The notes: generated by a model not told the origin, from the letters alone. Positions 17,556-26,363 are shown, numbered from the stretch's first letter. The stretch is 64,000 nt of DNA from Pseudomonas sp. BSw22131 (GCF_026810445.1 NZ_CP113949.1:4526001-4590000), one strand, 5' to 3'. Numbers and translations are program-made.

Positions 17556-18343
17556 TGAGCACGCTGCGCAGCTATGCGCGAGTCGCACGCGTGCTGTGGG
17601 TCATCGCTCTGGGGCTGACCATCGCTGGCGCATTCACCCTGATGGAGCGCACGCGCATCGGCAACTCGATGGCCCGCCGGCAACGCTGGAGCAGCTGGTT
17701 CATGGCGCGCCTGACGGCCGCGCTGCCGTTTCGGGTGACGGTCAGTGGACAAGTGCCCATCCGTCCAATGCTGTGGGTGAGCAACCATGTGTCGTGGACC
17801 GACATTCCTTTGCTGGGGATGCTTGCGCCACTGTCGTTCTTGTCCAAAGCCGAAGTCCGCACCTGGCCGGTGGCAGGCTGGCTGGCGCTGAAGGCGGGCA
17901 CCTTGTTCATTCGTCGCGGCTCAGGCGACAGCAAACTGATTCAGAAGCAGATCGGGCAGCACCTGCTGGGCAATCACCCGTTGATGATTTTCCCTGAGGG
18001 CACCACCACTGACGGTCGAAGCCTGCGCACCTTTCATGGCCGCCTGCTGTCCAGCGCTGTGGAAACCGGTGTCCCGCTGCAACCGGTAGCGATCCAGTAC
18101 CTGCGCGACGGCAAAGCTGACCCTATCGCGCCGTTCATTGGCGACGACGACTTGCTGTCACACCTGCGCCGGCTGTTCGCCAACGAACGAGGCGATGTGC
18201 ATATTCACCTGCTGACGCCGATAGAAACCCAAGGCAAGGAACGCGCCGCGCTGGCATTCGAAGCACAGCAAGCCGTTCAGCTCGCGCTGTTTGGGGAAGC
18301 TGATCAGCCAGTGGAATCCCGTCCTGCAGCCAGAGCGGCCTGA
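17555..18343 (+). CDS. olsA: Lyso-ornithine lipid O-acyltransferase
   Basis: A 262-residue PlsC-family enzyme that adds the second acyl chain to lyso-ornithine lipid. It has an N-terminal membrane helix, the HxxxxD motif in NHVSWTDIP and the substrate motif FPEGTT. The start overlaps the olsB stop by one base. The C-terminus overlaps the convergent acpH gene by 40 bases, so no terminator fits between them. Could in principle act on glycerol-phosphate, but the olsB neighbour makes OlsA the better reading. Confidence 0.9.
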   Translation: MSTLRSYARVARVLWVIALGLTIAGAFTLMERTRIGNSMARRQRWSSWFMARLTAALPFRVTVSGQVPIRPMLWVSNHVSWTDIPLLGMLAPLSFLSKAEVRTWPVAGWLALKAGTLFIRRGSGDSKLIQKQIGQHLLGNHPLMIFPEGTTTDGRSLRTFHGRLLSSAVETGVPLQPVAIQYLRDGKADPIAPFIGDDDLLSHLRRLFANERGDVHIHLLTPIETQGKERAALAFEAQQAVQLALFGEADQPVESRPAARAA

Positions 18344-18900
18344 GCCAACGCCTGGACCTGTGGATAAAACTCGCTGAAGTCTTCGCTTAACGGCTGGTAG
18401 AGCCCGCGCAATTCGTGCATCGCGCCTGCCAGCCCTTCTGGACGGGAGAGACGCCGGGCAATGCCTGCCAGCGCGTCGCCCACCACTTCAAATTCCCGGT
18501 ACGATCCCAGCCAGTCTTGAGCGGCCATACGCGGCGCGATGTAAGCCAGTCGCTCGGGCAGTTCCGGCTCGTCCGCCAGCACCTTGTAGACGTTGTCGGT
18601 AAACGCCTCAAGCGGGACATCGGCATACAGGTGCCAGTCACGCGCCAGGCAATGATCGAAGAACACATCCAGCACGATTCCCGCATAACGCCGACGCTCT
18701 GCCGGAAAACGCCCTGCCGCTCGCTTGATCAGTGGATGGCTGTCGGTGAATGCATCGATGCGCCGGTGCAGCCGGATGGCAGCCTCGATATCGGGCGGGA
18801 AACGACCCGGCAGCAGCCCTTTGACGAAGTCGCCATACAAGCTGCCGAGGAGCTGCGCCGGGCGCTGGCCGCCCAAGTGGAGATGCGCGAGGTAGTTCAT
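18304..18900 (-). CDS. acpH: Acyl carrier protein phosphodiesterase
   Basis: A 198-residue AcpH-family protein (MNYLAHLHLGGQRPAQLLGS at the start, metal-site segment VLDVFFDHCLARDW). It removes the 4'-phosphopantetheine from holo-ACP. Length is normal. It is convergent with olsA, and their 3' ends share 40 bases of coding sequence. Both are lipid-metabolism genes, but no functional link is shown by this alone. Confidence 0.88.
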   Translation of the reverse strand: MNYLAHLHLGGQRPAQLLGSLYGDFVKGLLPGRFPPDIEAAIRLHRRIDAFTDSHPLIKRAAGRFPAERRRYAGIVLDVFFDHCLARDWHLYADVPLEAFTDNVYKVLADEPELPERLAYIAPRMAAQDWLGSYREFEVVGDALAGIARRLSRPEGLAGAMHELRGLYQPLSEDFSEFYPQVQALAQAALAAGRDSTG

Positions 18901-19001
18901 GAGGCGGATGACCTTTTCGCTGTCGTGCCGAAGCTCTGTTGGATCTTCAGCGTGCTAAAAAATATGTACCCCGAGCCTACGCCGATTTCTGCTTTCGACC
19001 C

Positions 19002-19099
19002 ATATCGATATAACCCGATATACCGTTTCGCGCGATCCTAAGCATCAATTCATATTTGTATATCGCGAAATACAGATATAAAGTTCGCCCCATCGCGAT
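19002..19099 (+). promoter_or_regulatory. Triple palindrome, likely ArsR-type operator
   Basis: Three inverted repeats precede the regulator: ATATCGATAT (19002-19011), GTATATCGCGAAATAC (19058-19073, one mismatch pair) and ATCGCGAT (19092-19099). All share an ATCG(CG)AT core in an AT-rich setting unlike the neighbouring DNA. The arrangement suggests operator sites for the ArsR regulator that starts at 19128. Upstream of 19002 the gap 18901-19001 shows nothing else. Confidence 0.55.
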
Positions 19100-19127
19100 A
19101 TTGCGTTACACCCATATTGAGAACGAC

Positions 19128-19430
19128 ATGCCTATCGACCTCGACGAAATAATAAAAGCCCTGGCTCATCCGGTTCGCCGTCAGATTCTTGAGTGGCTCA
19201 AAGATCCACATGCATGCTTCCCGGACCAGGAACACTCGCTGGAAAACGGTGTGTGTGCCGGCCAGATCGACCAGCGTGCAGGCCTGTCCCAGTCGACGAT
19301 TTCTGCTCACCTCGCGACCTTGCAACGCGCAGGCCTGATCAGCAGCAAAAAGTATGGCCAGTGGCATTTTTTCAGACGTAATGACGACGCCATACAGGCG
19401 TTTTTGAAAGAGCTGTCCGAACAGCTCTGA
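19128..19430 (+). CDS. ArsR-family transcriptional regulator
   Basis: A 100-residue winged-helix repressor. HTH segment: GLSQSTISAHLATLQRAGLI, followed by the wing KKYGQWHFFRR. There are two cysteines (in CFPDQEH and GVCAG) but no CxC metal-binding pair, so the signal may not be a metal. The ATG at 19128 is chosen for fit to the family start (MPIDLDEIIKALAHPVRRQ); an upstream in-frame extension would run through the palindromes. It is followed by an MFS gene 24 bases on, which is probably its target. Confidence 0.85.
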   Translation: MPIDLDEIIKALAHPVRRQILEWLKDPHACFPDQEHSLENGVCAGQIDQRAGLSQSTISAHLATLQRAGLISSKKYGQWHFFRRNDDAIQAFLKELSEQL

Positions 19431-19454
19431 TCCGTATTTTCAAGGAGACGCCGC

Positions 19455-20621
19455 GTGCCTCTATCGCTACTTATTCTGGCCCTGAGCGCCTTCGCCATCG
19501 GCACGACCGAGTTCGTCATCATGGGCCTGCTCCCCGACGTCGCCAGCGACCTGGGCGTTTCGATCCCCGGCGCCGGATGGCTGGTCACAGGTTATGCCCT
19601 GGGCGTTGCCATCGGCGCGCCGTTCATGGCGATGGCTACCGCGAAGTTGCCGCGCAAAGCTGCGTTGGTCACGTTGATGGGCATCTTCATCATCGGCAAC
19701 CTGTTGTGCGCGCTGGCCGCTGATTACAACATCCTGATGTTTGCCCGGATCGTGACGGCCCTGTGTCACGGTGCCTTCTTCGGTATCGGTTCGGTGGTTG
19801 CCGCAGGGCTTGTACCGGCCAACCGTCGTGCTTCTGCAGTAGCGCTGATGTTCACCGGTCTGACCCTTGCCAACGTGCTCGGTGTGCCGCTGGGTACTGC
19901 GCTTGGCCAATACGCCGGCTGGCGCTCGACCTTCTTTGCAGTGACGGTGATTGGTGTGATCTCGCTGATTGGCCTGATTCGCTTTCTGCCCACCCGTCGC
20001 GACGAAGAAAAACTCGACATGCGCGCTGAACTGGGCGCACTCAAAGGCGCGGGTATCTGGCTGTCGCTGAGCATGACGGCCCTGTTTTCAGCGTCGATGT
20101 TTGCGCTATTTACCTACATCGCTCCGCTTCTGGGCGAGGTCACTGGCGTATCGCCCAACGGCATCACCTGGACCCTGCTGCTGATCGGCCTAGGCCTGAC
20201 GGTGGGCAACATCATCGGCGGCAAACTGGCTGACCGTCGTCTGGCGGCAACGTTGATCGGCGTGTTCATCACCATGGCCGTGGTGTCTACCGCACTGAGC
20301 TGGACCAGCGTCGCGCTGATACCGACCGAGATCACCCTGTTCCTCTGGGCGACGGCCGCTTTCGCTGCTGTGCCTGCGTTGCAGATCAATGTGGTGACGT
20401 TCGGTAAAGACGCACCCAACCTGGTCTCGACCCTCAACATCGGTGCGTTCAACGTCGGCAACGCGCTGGGCGCATGGATCGGCGGCGTGGTCATCGAACA
20501 AGGTTTCGGCCTGACCCGCGTACCTCTGGCCGCCGCCGCACTGGCTGTCGTGGCACTGCTGGTGACACTGATCAACTTCCGTCAGCGCGGCGATGCCGAA
20601 CTGGCGGCGGCGACTCGATAA
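19455..20621 (+). CDS. MFS efflux transporter, AraJ/DHA1 type
   Basis: A 388-residue 12-helix major-facilitator protein of the drug:H+ antiporter-1/AraJ group (ALSAFAIGTTEFVIMGLLPD in helix 1, motif A-like region at the helix 2-3 loop with KLPRKAA). The start is GTG with AAGGAG eight bases upstream. Together with the upstream ArsR gene and downstream old-yellow-enzyme gene it forms a likely efflux/reduction response unit. The substrate is unknown. Confidence 0.87.
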   Translation: MPLSLLILALSAFAIGTTEFVIMGLLPDVASDLGVSIPGAGWLVTGYALGVAIGAPFMAMATAKLPRKAALVTLMGIFIIGNLLCALAADYNILMFARIVTALCHGAFFGIGSVVAAGLVPANRRASAVALMFTGLTLANVLGVPLGTALGQYAGWRSTFFAVTVIGVISLIGLIRFLPTRRDEEKLDMRAELGALKGAGIWLSLSMTALFSASMFALFTYIAPLLGEVTGVSPNGITWTLLLIGLGLTVGNIIGGKLADRRLAATLIGVFITMAVVSTALSWTSVALIPTEITLFLWATAAFAAVPALQINVVTFGKDAPNLVSTLNIGAFNVGNALGAWIGGVVIEQGFGLTRVPLAAAALAVVALLVTLINFRQRGDAELAAATR

Positions 20622-20684
20622 ATATCAGACGTAACGAATCTCACACTGACTGTTTCCCTGAACTGACTGTAAGAGGGCTTTTGA

Positions 20685-21734
20685 ATGACCACTATTTTTG
20701 ATCCGATCAAGCTGGGCGATCTGGAACTGACCAACCGCATCATCATGGCGCCGCTGACCCGCTGCCGCGCCGACGAAGGCCGTGTGCCGAACGCGATGAT
20801 GGCTGAGTACTACGTGCAGCGCGCCTCGGCAGGGCTGATCATCAGTGAAGCGACATCGATCACTGAAATGGGCGTGGGCTACCCTGACACCCCGGGCATC
20901 TGGTCTGAGGACCAGGTGCGCGGCTGGAGCAACATCACCAAGGCGGTGCATGGCGCGGGCGGAAAAATCGTATTGCAGCTCTGGCACGTTGGCCGTATTT
21001 CCCATCCTTCGTACCTGAATGGTGAAGCACCGGTTGCACCGAGCGCCATCCAGCCACAAGGCCACGTCAGCCTGGTGCGCCCGATCACCGACTACCCGAC
21101 CCCGCGCACGCTGGAGCTGGCTGAAATCGCCGACATCGTCGACGCTTATCGCACCGGCGCAGAAAACGCCAAGGCAGCCGGGTTCGACGGCGTGGAAATT
21201 CACGGCGCCAACGGTTATCTGCTGGACCAGTTTCTGCAAAGCAGCACCAATACCCGTACCGATCAGTACGGTGGCTCTGTGGAAAACCGCGCACGCCTGA
21301 TGCTGGAAGTGACCGACGCAGTACTTGAAGTCTGGGACGCAGGCCGCGTCGGCATGCACCTCTCGCCTCGCGCCGACCTGCACGACATGGGCGACGAGAA
21401 CCTGGCCGAAACGTTCACCTACGTGGCTACTGAACTGGGCAAGCGCAACATCGCGTTCATCTGCGCACGTGAGCGCGAACTGGATGACAGCCTGGGCCCG
21501 CGCCTGAAGCAAGCCTTCGGCGGCGCGTATATCGCCAATGAGAAGTTCACCAAGGAAAGCGCCAATGCGTGGCTTGCTTCTGGCAAGGCCGACGCCGTCG
21601 CCTGGGGCGTGCCTTTTATCGCCAACCCGGACCTGCCGGCGCGCCTGGCACAAGATGCACCGCTGAACGAGCCGCACCCGGAAACCTTCTACGCCAAAGG
21701 CCCGGTCGGCTATATCGACTACCCAGCGCTGTAA
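20685..21734 (+). CDS. xenB: Old yellow enzyme, alkene/xenobiotic reductase
   Basis: A 349-residue FMN oxidoreductase of the NemA/XenB group, reducing activated alkenes, nitrate esters and nitroaromatics with NAD(P)H. Motifs: MAPLTRCRAD (FMN site), the active-site pair in EIHGANGYLLDQFLQ, and the family signature TNTRTDQYGGSVENR. A ribosome site (AGAGGG) lies ten bases upstream. It is 63 bases behind the MFS gene and has its own terminator, so it is probably the last gene of the arsR-MFS-xenB unit. XenB fits the synteny with PA4356. Confidence 0.9.
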   Translation: MTTIFDPIKLGDLELTNRIIMAPLTRCRADEGRVPNAMMAEYYVQRASAGLIISEATSITEMGVGYPDTPGIWSEDQVRGWSNITKAVHGAGGKIVLQLWHVGRISHPSYLNGEAPVAPSAIQPQGHVSLVRPITDYPTPRTLELAEIADIVDAYRTGAENAKAAGFDGVEIHGANGYLLDQFLQSSTNTRTDQYGGSVENRARLMLEVTDAVLEVWDAGRVGMHLSPRADLHDMGDENLAETFTYVATELGKRNIAFICARERELDDSLGPRLKQAFGGAYIANEKFTKESANAWLASGKADAVAWGVPFIANPDLPARLAQDAPLNEPHPETFYAKGPVGYIDYPAL

Positions 21735-21753
21735 TCGGTCTGCCTTGAAACGC

Positions 21754-21789
21754 AAAAGCCCCGGCTCAGTGATGAGTCGGGGCTTTTTG
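21754..21789 (+). terminator. xenB terminator
   Basis: AAAAGCCCCG / CGGGGCTTTT stem-loop followed by TTGT, 20 bases after the xenB stop. Confidence 0.9.
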
Positions 21790-21803
21790 TTGATATATCC
21801 GCT

Positions 21804-21883
21804 TCTACTGGAGCCAACTTGTTGGCGAGGAAGGTGTGCGGTGTATCAGGTGCAACGCCTCGCGAACACGTTCGCTCCTACAG
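21804..21883. repeat. REPIN (TAGGAGCGAA class)
   Basis: An inverted pair of REP units. The left reads CTACTGGAGCCAACTTGTTG and the right CGCGAACACGTTCGCTCCTA. It lies in the convergent gap after the xenB terminator. Confidence 0.8.
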
Positions 21884-21895
21884 AGTCAGCCGGGC

Positions 21896-22747
21896 TCAAG
21901 GCCGGGCGTTGAGTTGTTGCGACAAGGTCTGAATCTGGCTTTGCAGCGTATTGATGTTACGCGTCACCTGGCCGCGAAACGCGTCAAACTCTGCGGTCGC
22001 TGTTCCAGAAGAAGCCGCCGGGCGATTCTCTTGCTCGCTCTTGAGCACGATCATCTCCTGCTCAAGCCGATCGATCGCGGCACCCGGACTGCTCTTTTTC
22101 AGGTTCGCCACGTCTGCGGCCACGCTTTTGATCTCTGCATCCAGCTTGTCTTGTCCGGACTGCGCCGACCGCATGTCCGGCAGCGATGCTTTCAAGGCGG
22201 CAAGCTCAGTCGACAAGGCTTTGAGCTGGTCCTGCAACTGGGTGTTGGTCGCCTGCTGTTGAGTGGCTTGAGTCGCGATCAACTCCAGTCGCTTATCAAG
22301 ACCACCCTGCGCACCGGCCACGCCCTGTTGCTGTCTATTTTGCTCGTCCAGCTTGTCTTGAAGCTGCTTGATCTGAGCCTTCAGCGCTTCGCCGCCGCTA
22401 CTGGCGAAGGACTCTGTAGCGACAACCTTGCCGGAAATATCCTTTAGCCGACCCGCCGCTTCCTCACTGATGCGCGCGAAGCTTTCCTGCGTTGCGACCA
22501 ATTGCTGTTCCATCAGCGAAACCTGTTGGTAACTCCACCAGCCCAATCCGCAAAAAGCGATGAACAGGATGACAATCAGGGTCCATAGCGCGCCAGTACC
22601 CTGCGCCTTGACCTTCACCACCGGCGTGGTCCGTGAATAGACCGTGGTCCGGTCACGAGCGCCTGGGGTGGGCAGGAAATCTTCGTCGTCGTCTTTGGCG
22701 CTGAGGTTGGGGATGTCATCAACGTCGTCGTATGGATCTTTGCGCAT
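21896..22747 (-). CDS. Inner-membrane coiled-coil protein
   Basis: A 283-residue protein with an acidic cytoplasmic head (DPYDDVDDIPNL...), one membrane helix at about 50-70 (LWTLIVILFIAFCGLGWW) and a long periplasmic region rich in Gln, Lys, Glu and Ala, with heptad character typical of coiled coil. No catalytic domain was found. Often labelled ATPase in Pseudomonas annotation without motif support; I see no Walker motifs. It is 79 bases downstream of the epimerase stop. Function unknown, possibly structural. Confidence 0.75.
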   Translation of the reverse strand: MRKDPYDDVDDIPNLSAKDDDEDFLPTPGARDRTTVYSRTTPVVKVKAQGTGALWTLIVILFIAFCGLGWWSYQQVSLMEQQLVATQESFARISEEAAGRLKDISGKVVATESFASSGGEALKAQIKQLQDKLDEQNRQQQGVAGAQGGLDKRLELIATQATQQQATNTQLQDQLKALSTELAALKASLPDMRSAQSGQDKLDAEIKSVAADVANLKKSSPGAAIDRLEQEMIVLKSEQENRPAASSGTATAEFDAFRGQVTRNINTLQSQIQTLSQQLNARP

Positions 22748-22826
22748 GGATATCCCTTTGCAAGCCGTTAAATCTGAATGGGGGGCAGTATAACCGCGGT
22801 TAACGGAACGGCTGAATCGCCAGCCG

Positions 22827-23813
22827 TCACTGTTGCGCTTTCCACCATCCGCAGAATTCATCCAGAGCCGTCCACAGACTGACCTGCGGCTGATAGTCCA
22901 GATAATACTGAGCGCGGCTGATGTCCAGGGTGAAATTCTTGTTCATGACTTGCATGCCCAGCCTCGACAGCGTCGGCTCCGGTCGGCCAGGCCACAACAT
23001 GCAAGCAGCTTCGTTAAAGGCCGCAGCGCTGTAAGCCAGGCCATATGAGCGATAGCGCGTGACCTGCGGCAATTGCATCTGGCGCATCACGTAATTGACC
23101 ACGTCCCAGATCGGGAGCGGTGTGCCGTTGCTGATGTTGTAGGCCTTGCCCAACGCTGAACCCGCCGCAAGCAAGCTGCTGAGAATCGCTTCGTTGAGAT
23201 TCTGGATACTGGTGAAATCGACCTTGTTCAAGCCATTGCCGATAATCGACAAACGATTTTTGCGCTGCATGTTCAGCAAGCGCGGGAAGATGCTGGTGTC
23301 GCCTGCGCCGGTGACCATGCGCGGGCGCAGCGCGATCACTTCCAGACCGAACTCCTCGGCGCCAAACACTTTCTGCTCGGCCAGATACTTGGTAGCCGCG
23401 TAATGATTGTTGAAGCGCTTGGGGACCTGCTCCTCCTTGATGCCCACATGATCATTTCCGTCGAAATAGATCGACGGCGAGGACAAGTGCACCAATCGTC
23501 GAACACGCTGCTTGAGAGAGGCCTCGACGACGTTTTCCGTGACTTCAACGTTGCCCTGGTGAAAATCCTGACGCCGTCCCCAGGCGCCGACAGCACCCGC
23601 GCAATGCACCACGGCTTCGACGTCGTAGCACAAGCGAAGGACCAGATCCGGGTCGGTCAGATCGCCCTGAATGAATTCGGCGCCACGGCGCACCAAGTGC
23701 TCGACACCCTCAGCGCGACGGCCGTTGACCCGCACGCTCAGGCCCTGCTCCAAAGCGAAACGCGCAAAGCGCCCGCCAATAAAGCCGCTCGCGCCGGTGA
23801 CCAGAATCTTCAT
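22827..23813 (-). CDS. NAD-dependent epimerase/dehydratase (extended SDR)
   Basis: A 328-residue extended short-chain dehydrogenase of the 3-beta-hydroxysteroid dehydrogenase/epimerase type. The Rossmann motif TGASGFIGGRF begins at residue 7 and the catalytic YxxxK is YAATK. Corresponds in position to PA4361. Sugar nucleotides or steroid-like alcohols are typical substrates of the family; none can be assigned here. Followed by the coiled-coil gene on the same strand. Confidence 0.85.
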   Translation of the reverse strand: MKILVTGASGFIGGRFARFALEQGLSVRVNGRRAEGVEHLVRRGAEFIQGDLTDPDLVLRLCYDVEAVVHCAGAVGAWGRRQDFHQGNVEVTENVVEASLKQRVRRLVHLSSPSIYFDGNDHVGIKEEQVPKRFNNHYAATKYLAEQKVFGAEEFGLEVIALRPRMVTGAGDTSIFPRLLNMQRKNRLSIIGNGLNKVDFTSIQNLNEAILSSLLAAGSALGKAYNISNGTPLPIWDVVNYVMRQMQLPQVTRYRSYGLAYSAAAFNEAACMLWPGRPEPTLSRLGMQVMNKNFTLDISRAQYYLDYQPQVSLWTALDEFCGWWKAQQ

Positions 23814-23861
23814 TTACCGCTCCGTTTGATTTGCTCTATTACTTGATGCAGGTGAGATGAC

Positions 23862-23950
23862 CTGTAGGAGCGCTGGCCCGCGATAGCATTGTTTCAGCAA
23901 TGTATTTGTCGCCTGACACACAGCGATCGAGGGCAAGCGCGCTCCTACAG
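23862..23950. repeat. REPIN (TAGGAGCGC class)
   Basis: Left unit CTGTAGGAGCGCTGGCCCGC, right unit GGGCAAGCGCGCTCCTACAG, about 90 bases overall. The right unit contains the stop codon of argP (23945-23947). Confidence 0.8.
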
Positions 23951-24874
23951 TCGAGATACTGACGCCTGATCCGGCGCCAGCGGCACCAGCGGCACCAGCC
24001 ATTGTCCGGCATTTTTTGCCAGATGCTCAGTCAACCGCGTCAATAACTGCCCACCGTTGCGCCAATGATGCCAGTACAACGGCACATCAATGGGACGATC
24101 AGCTAATAACTCCACTAACGTGCCGCGTTCGAGCTGTTCGCGAACCTGCAACTGCGGCACCAATCCCCAGCCCATTCCCGCTTCGGTCATGCGAATAAAC
24201 CCTTCGGACGATGGGCAGAGATGGTGCTCAAAACCGTCCTCCGCGCCAAGCGCAGCCAGATAACGATGTTGCAGGAAATCATCCGGACCAAAGACCAGCG
24301 CTGGCGTGTTAGCAATGGCCTGCGGGTCTACGCCATTGGGAAAGTAACGAGCAATAAAGGCGGGGCTTGCCAGCGCACGGTAGCGCATGGCCCCCAACAA
24401 TAAACTTCGGGCCCCGGCCACCGGACGCTCACTGCCACATAAACAGGCGGCCACTTCGCCCGCACGCATGCGCTTGAGACCTACGTCCTGATCTTCTACC
24501 ACCAAGTCAGTGAGCACGCCCTGCTCCACGCAAAAATCCCCCACGGCCGGCGCCCACCAGGTCGCGAGGCTGTCGGCATTGAGCGCGATACGCAAGCGTT
24601 CGCGCATCCTGCCGTCGTCCAGCGCTGGTACCTGGCCCTGCAGATCGCGCTCCAGCAGACGCACTTGTTGCACATGATTGAGCAGGCGCCGCCCTATGCC
24701 GGTGGGCGTTGGCGGCGTCCCTCGCACCAACACCGGCTGGCCGATACGCGCTTCAAGCAGTTTGATGCGCTGAGACACCGCCGATTGCGACAAACCCAGC
24801 ACTTGAGCGGCGCGTTCGAACCCGGCCTGCTCGATTACAGCTGCCAAGGCTGCCAGTAACTTGTAGTCGAACAT
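23945..24874 (-). CDS. argP: LysR-type regulator ArgP (IciA)
   Basis: A 309-residue LysR regulator. HTH: GFERAAQVLGLSQSAVSQRI near the N-terminus (MFDYKLLAALAAVIEQ is the typical ArgP start), then an effector domain. In enterobacteria ArgP senses lysine and arginine and activates the exporter gene argO. Here the divergent gene is an ACT-domain protein and argO is only a remnant, so the regulon may have changed. An extra ATG lies directly before the chosen one. The last residues are encoded inside a REP unit, which may have replaced the original C-terminus. Confidence 0.88.
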   Translation of the reverse strand: MFDYKLLAALAAVIEQAGFERAAQVLGLSQSAVSQRIKLLEARIGQPVLVRGTPPTPTGIGRRLLNHVQQVRLLERDLQGQVPALDDGRMRERLRIALNADSLATWWAPAVGDFCVEQGVLTDLVVEDQDVGLKRMRAGEVAACLCGSERPVAGARSLLLGAMRYRALASPAFIARYFPNGVDPQAIANTPALVFGPDDFLQHRYLAALGAEDGFEHHLCPSSEGFIRMTEAGMGWGLVPQLQVREQLERGTLVELLADRPIDVPLYWHHWRNGGQLLTRLTEHLAKNAGQWLVPLVPLAPDQASVSRL

Positions 24875-24967
24875 CATTTTTCCTAATGCACGATGAATAT
24901 TATTGGTTTTTCTTATACAGCGTCTGACTCTAGACTCGCCACATTCTTCTATTAACGAGACGAGCTC

Positions 24968-25369
24968 ATGTCCGGCGAAACTTCCCTCAACGTCCTGCTG
25001 CAAAGCATGAGCCCTGCCCTTAACCCCGGTGATTACGTGTTCTGCAGCGTGGCAGATCTCAATGTAGTCAGAGGCAAGGATGCGATCGGCAGCTTCCGGG
25101 AGCGTGAGGGGTTGACCGTGATTCTCGAACGCAGCGACGCCCAATCGTTAGGGCTCGACTGCGGCTATGTGATGGCCTGGATCACCTTGACCGTGCATTC
25201 GTCACTTCAGGCCGTCGGTTTGACTGCGGCTTTCGCTGGTGCCTTGAGCCAGGCAGGTATCAGCTGCAACGTGATCGCCGGGTTTTACCACGATCACTTA
25301 TTCGTCGGAAAAAACGACGCCCTCAAGGCCCTTGATGTGCTGAGCAGCCTCGCTCGCAACGCTCACTGA
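24968..25369 (+). CDS. ACT-domain protein (DUF2241 type)
   Basis: A 133-residue protein composed of an ACT_3-like N-terminal part (NPGDYVFCSVAD) and a C-terminal ACT segment (VGLTAAFAGALSQAGISCNV, then FYHDHLFV). ACT folds bind amino acids. It starts 93 bases from argP on the opposite strand, an arrangement conserved with PA4364. A role in sensing or handling arginine/lysine with ArgP is plausible but inferred only from position. Confidence 0.82.
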   Translation: MSGETSLNVLLQSMSPALNPGDYVFCSVADLNVVRGKDAIGSFREREGLTVILERSDAQSLGLDCGYVMAWITLTVHSSLQAVGLTAAFAGALSQAGISCNVIAGFYHDHLFVGKNDALKALDVLSSLARNAH

Positions 25370-25390
25370 GTTAGACCCGGAGCACTCTTC

Positions 25391-25492
25391 ATGTGGCAAA
25401 GCTATTTCAACGGTTAACTGGTGGCCGCAGGGCTGATCATGGAAATTGGCACGCAAAACATGTTCGTGCGGCGCAAAGTCTGCGAAAAATAA
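25391..25492 (+). pseudogene. Remnant of the argO/LysE-family exporter
   Basis: Translation gives MWQSYFNG, stop, LVAAGLIMEIGTQNMFV, then RRKVCEK and stop. This matches the characteristic opening of the ArgO/LysE exporter (MWQSY.NG.L.AAGLIM.IGTQNAFV), with TAA at codon 9 and decay after about 28 residues. The position next to argP and the ACT gene is where PA4365 (LysE family) stands. From 25493 to the sodB start no further exporter sequence or other gene was recognised, so most of it has been deleted. Confidence 0.75.
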
Positions 25493-25746
25493 ATCAGTCC
25501 CCTCGCAATACTCGACAAGGTACGGGGCGTTAATCAACTTTCCATCGCCCATCAAAAATCTTCATGATCTTCGCCCACATGTTCTGGAACCTCTATCCAA
25601 CACAGTTGTTGCGTGGTTAAGGTCTGGGGCCGGTGCTATGATCCTGCCCCTGCGCCGCAAAGAGTACAAACTCGTCGGCGTGTTTGTCTGGCCGTCCGTG
25701 ATCGGCCTTGCGCCCACCGCAACCTGACCTGATTAGGAGAATTACC

Positions 25747-26343
25747 ATGGCTTTTGAATTGCCGCCGCTGCCGTACGCACATGATGCACTGGCACCGCAC
25801 ATTTCCAAGGAAACCCTGGAATACCACCACGACAAGCACCACAACACCTACGTCGTGAACCTGAACAACCTGGTCCCAGGTACAGAATTCGAAGGCAAGA
25901 CCCTCGAAGAGATCGTCAAATCCTCTTCGGGCGGCATCTTCAACAACGCAGCTCAAGTATGGAACCACACGTTCTACTGGAACTGCCTGGCGCCAAACGC
26001 GGGCGGCGAACCTACCGGCGCTCTGGCTGACGCGATCACTGCAGCCTTCGGCTCGTTCGACAAGTTCAAAGAAGAATTCAGCAAAACGTCCATCGGCACT
26101 TTCGGTTCCGGCTGGGGCTGGCTGGTGAAAAAGGCTGACGGATCCCTGGCTCTGGCCAGCACCATCGGCGCCGGCAACCCGATCACCAGCGGCGACACTC
26201 CGCTGCTGACCTGCGACGTCTGGGAACACGCTTACTACATCGACTACCGTAACCTGCGTCCAAAATACGTTGAAGCATTCTGGAACCTGGTTAACTGGTC
26301 GTTCGTTGCCGAGCAGTTCGAAGGCAAAAACTTCACCGCCTGA
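25747..26343 (+). CDS. sodB: Iron superoxide dismutase
   Basis: A 198-residue Fe-type superoxide dismutase converting superoxide to peroxide and oxygen in the cytoplasm. Metal ligands are His27, His74, Asp157 and His161, in [18 protein letters not shown] and DVWEHAYY; the family's NxxxxxW...GWGW pattern is present. The ATG at 25747 follows TAGGAG. Monocistronic, with a terminator 20 bases after the stop. Iron use is inferred from sequence class ([10 protein letters not shown]). Confidence 0.97.
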   Translation: MAFELPPLPYAHDALAPHISKETLEYHHDKHHNTYVVNLNNLVPGTEFEGKTLEEIVKSSSGGIFNNAAQVWNHTFYWNCLAPNAGGEPTGALADAITAAFGSFDKFKEEFSKTSIGTFGSGWGWLVKKADGSLALASTIGAGNPITSGDTPLLTCDVWEHAYYIDYRNLRPKYVEAFWNLVNWSFVAEQFEGKNFTA

Positions 26344-26363
26344 TCCCTCAGCGCTGAACGTTG

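Noticed and set aside
21896..22747. Coiled-coil protein considered as an ATPase
   Set aside because: No Walker A or B motif is present; the sequence is one membrane helix and heptad repeats.
25298..25555. An 85-codon minus-strand frame over the argO remnant
   Set aside because: It overlaps the end of the ACT gene and the argO relic and has no recognisable domain or ribosome site.
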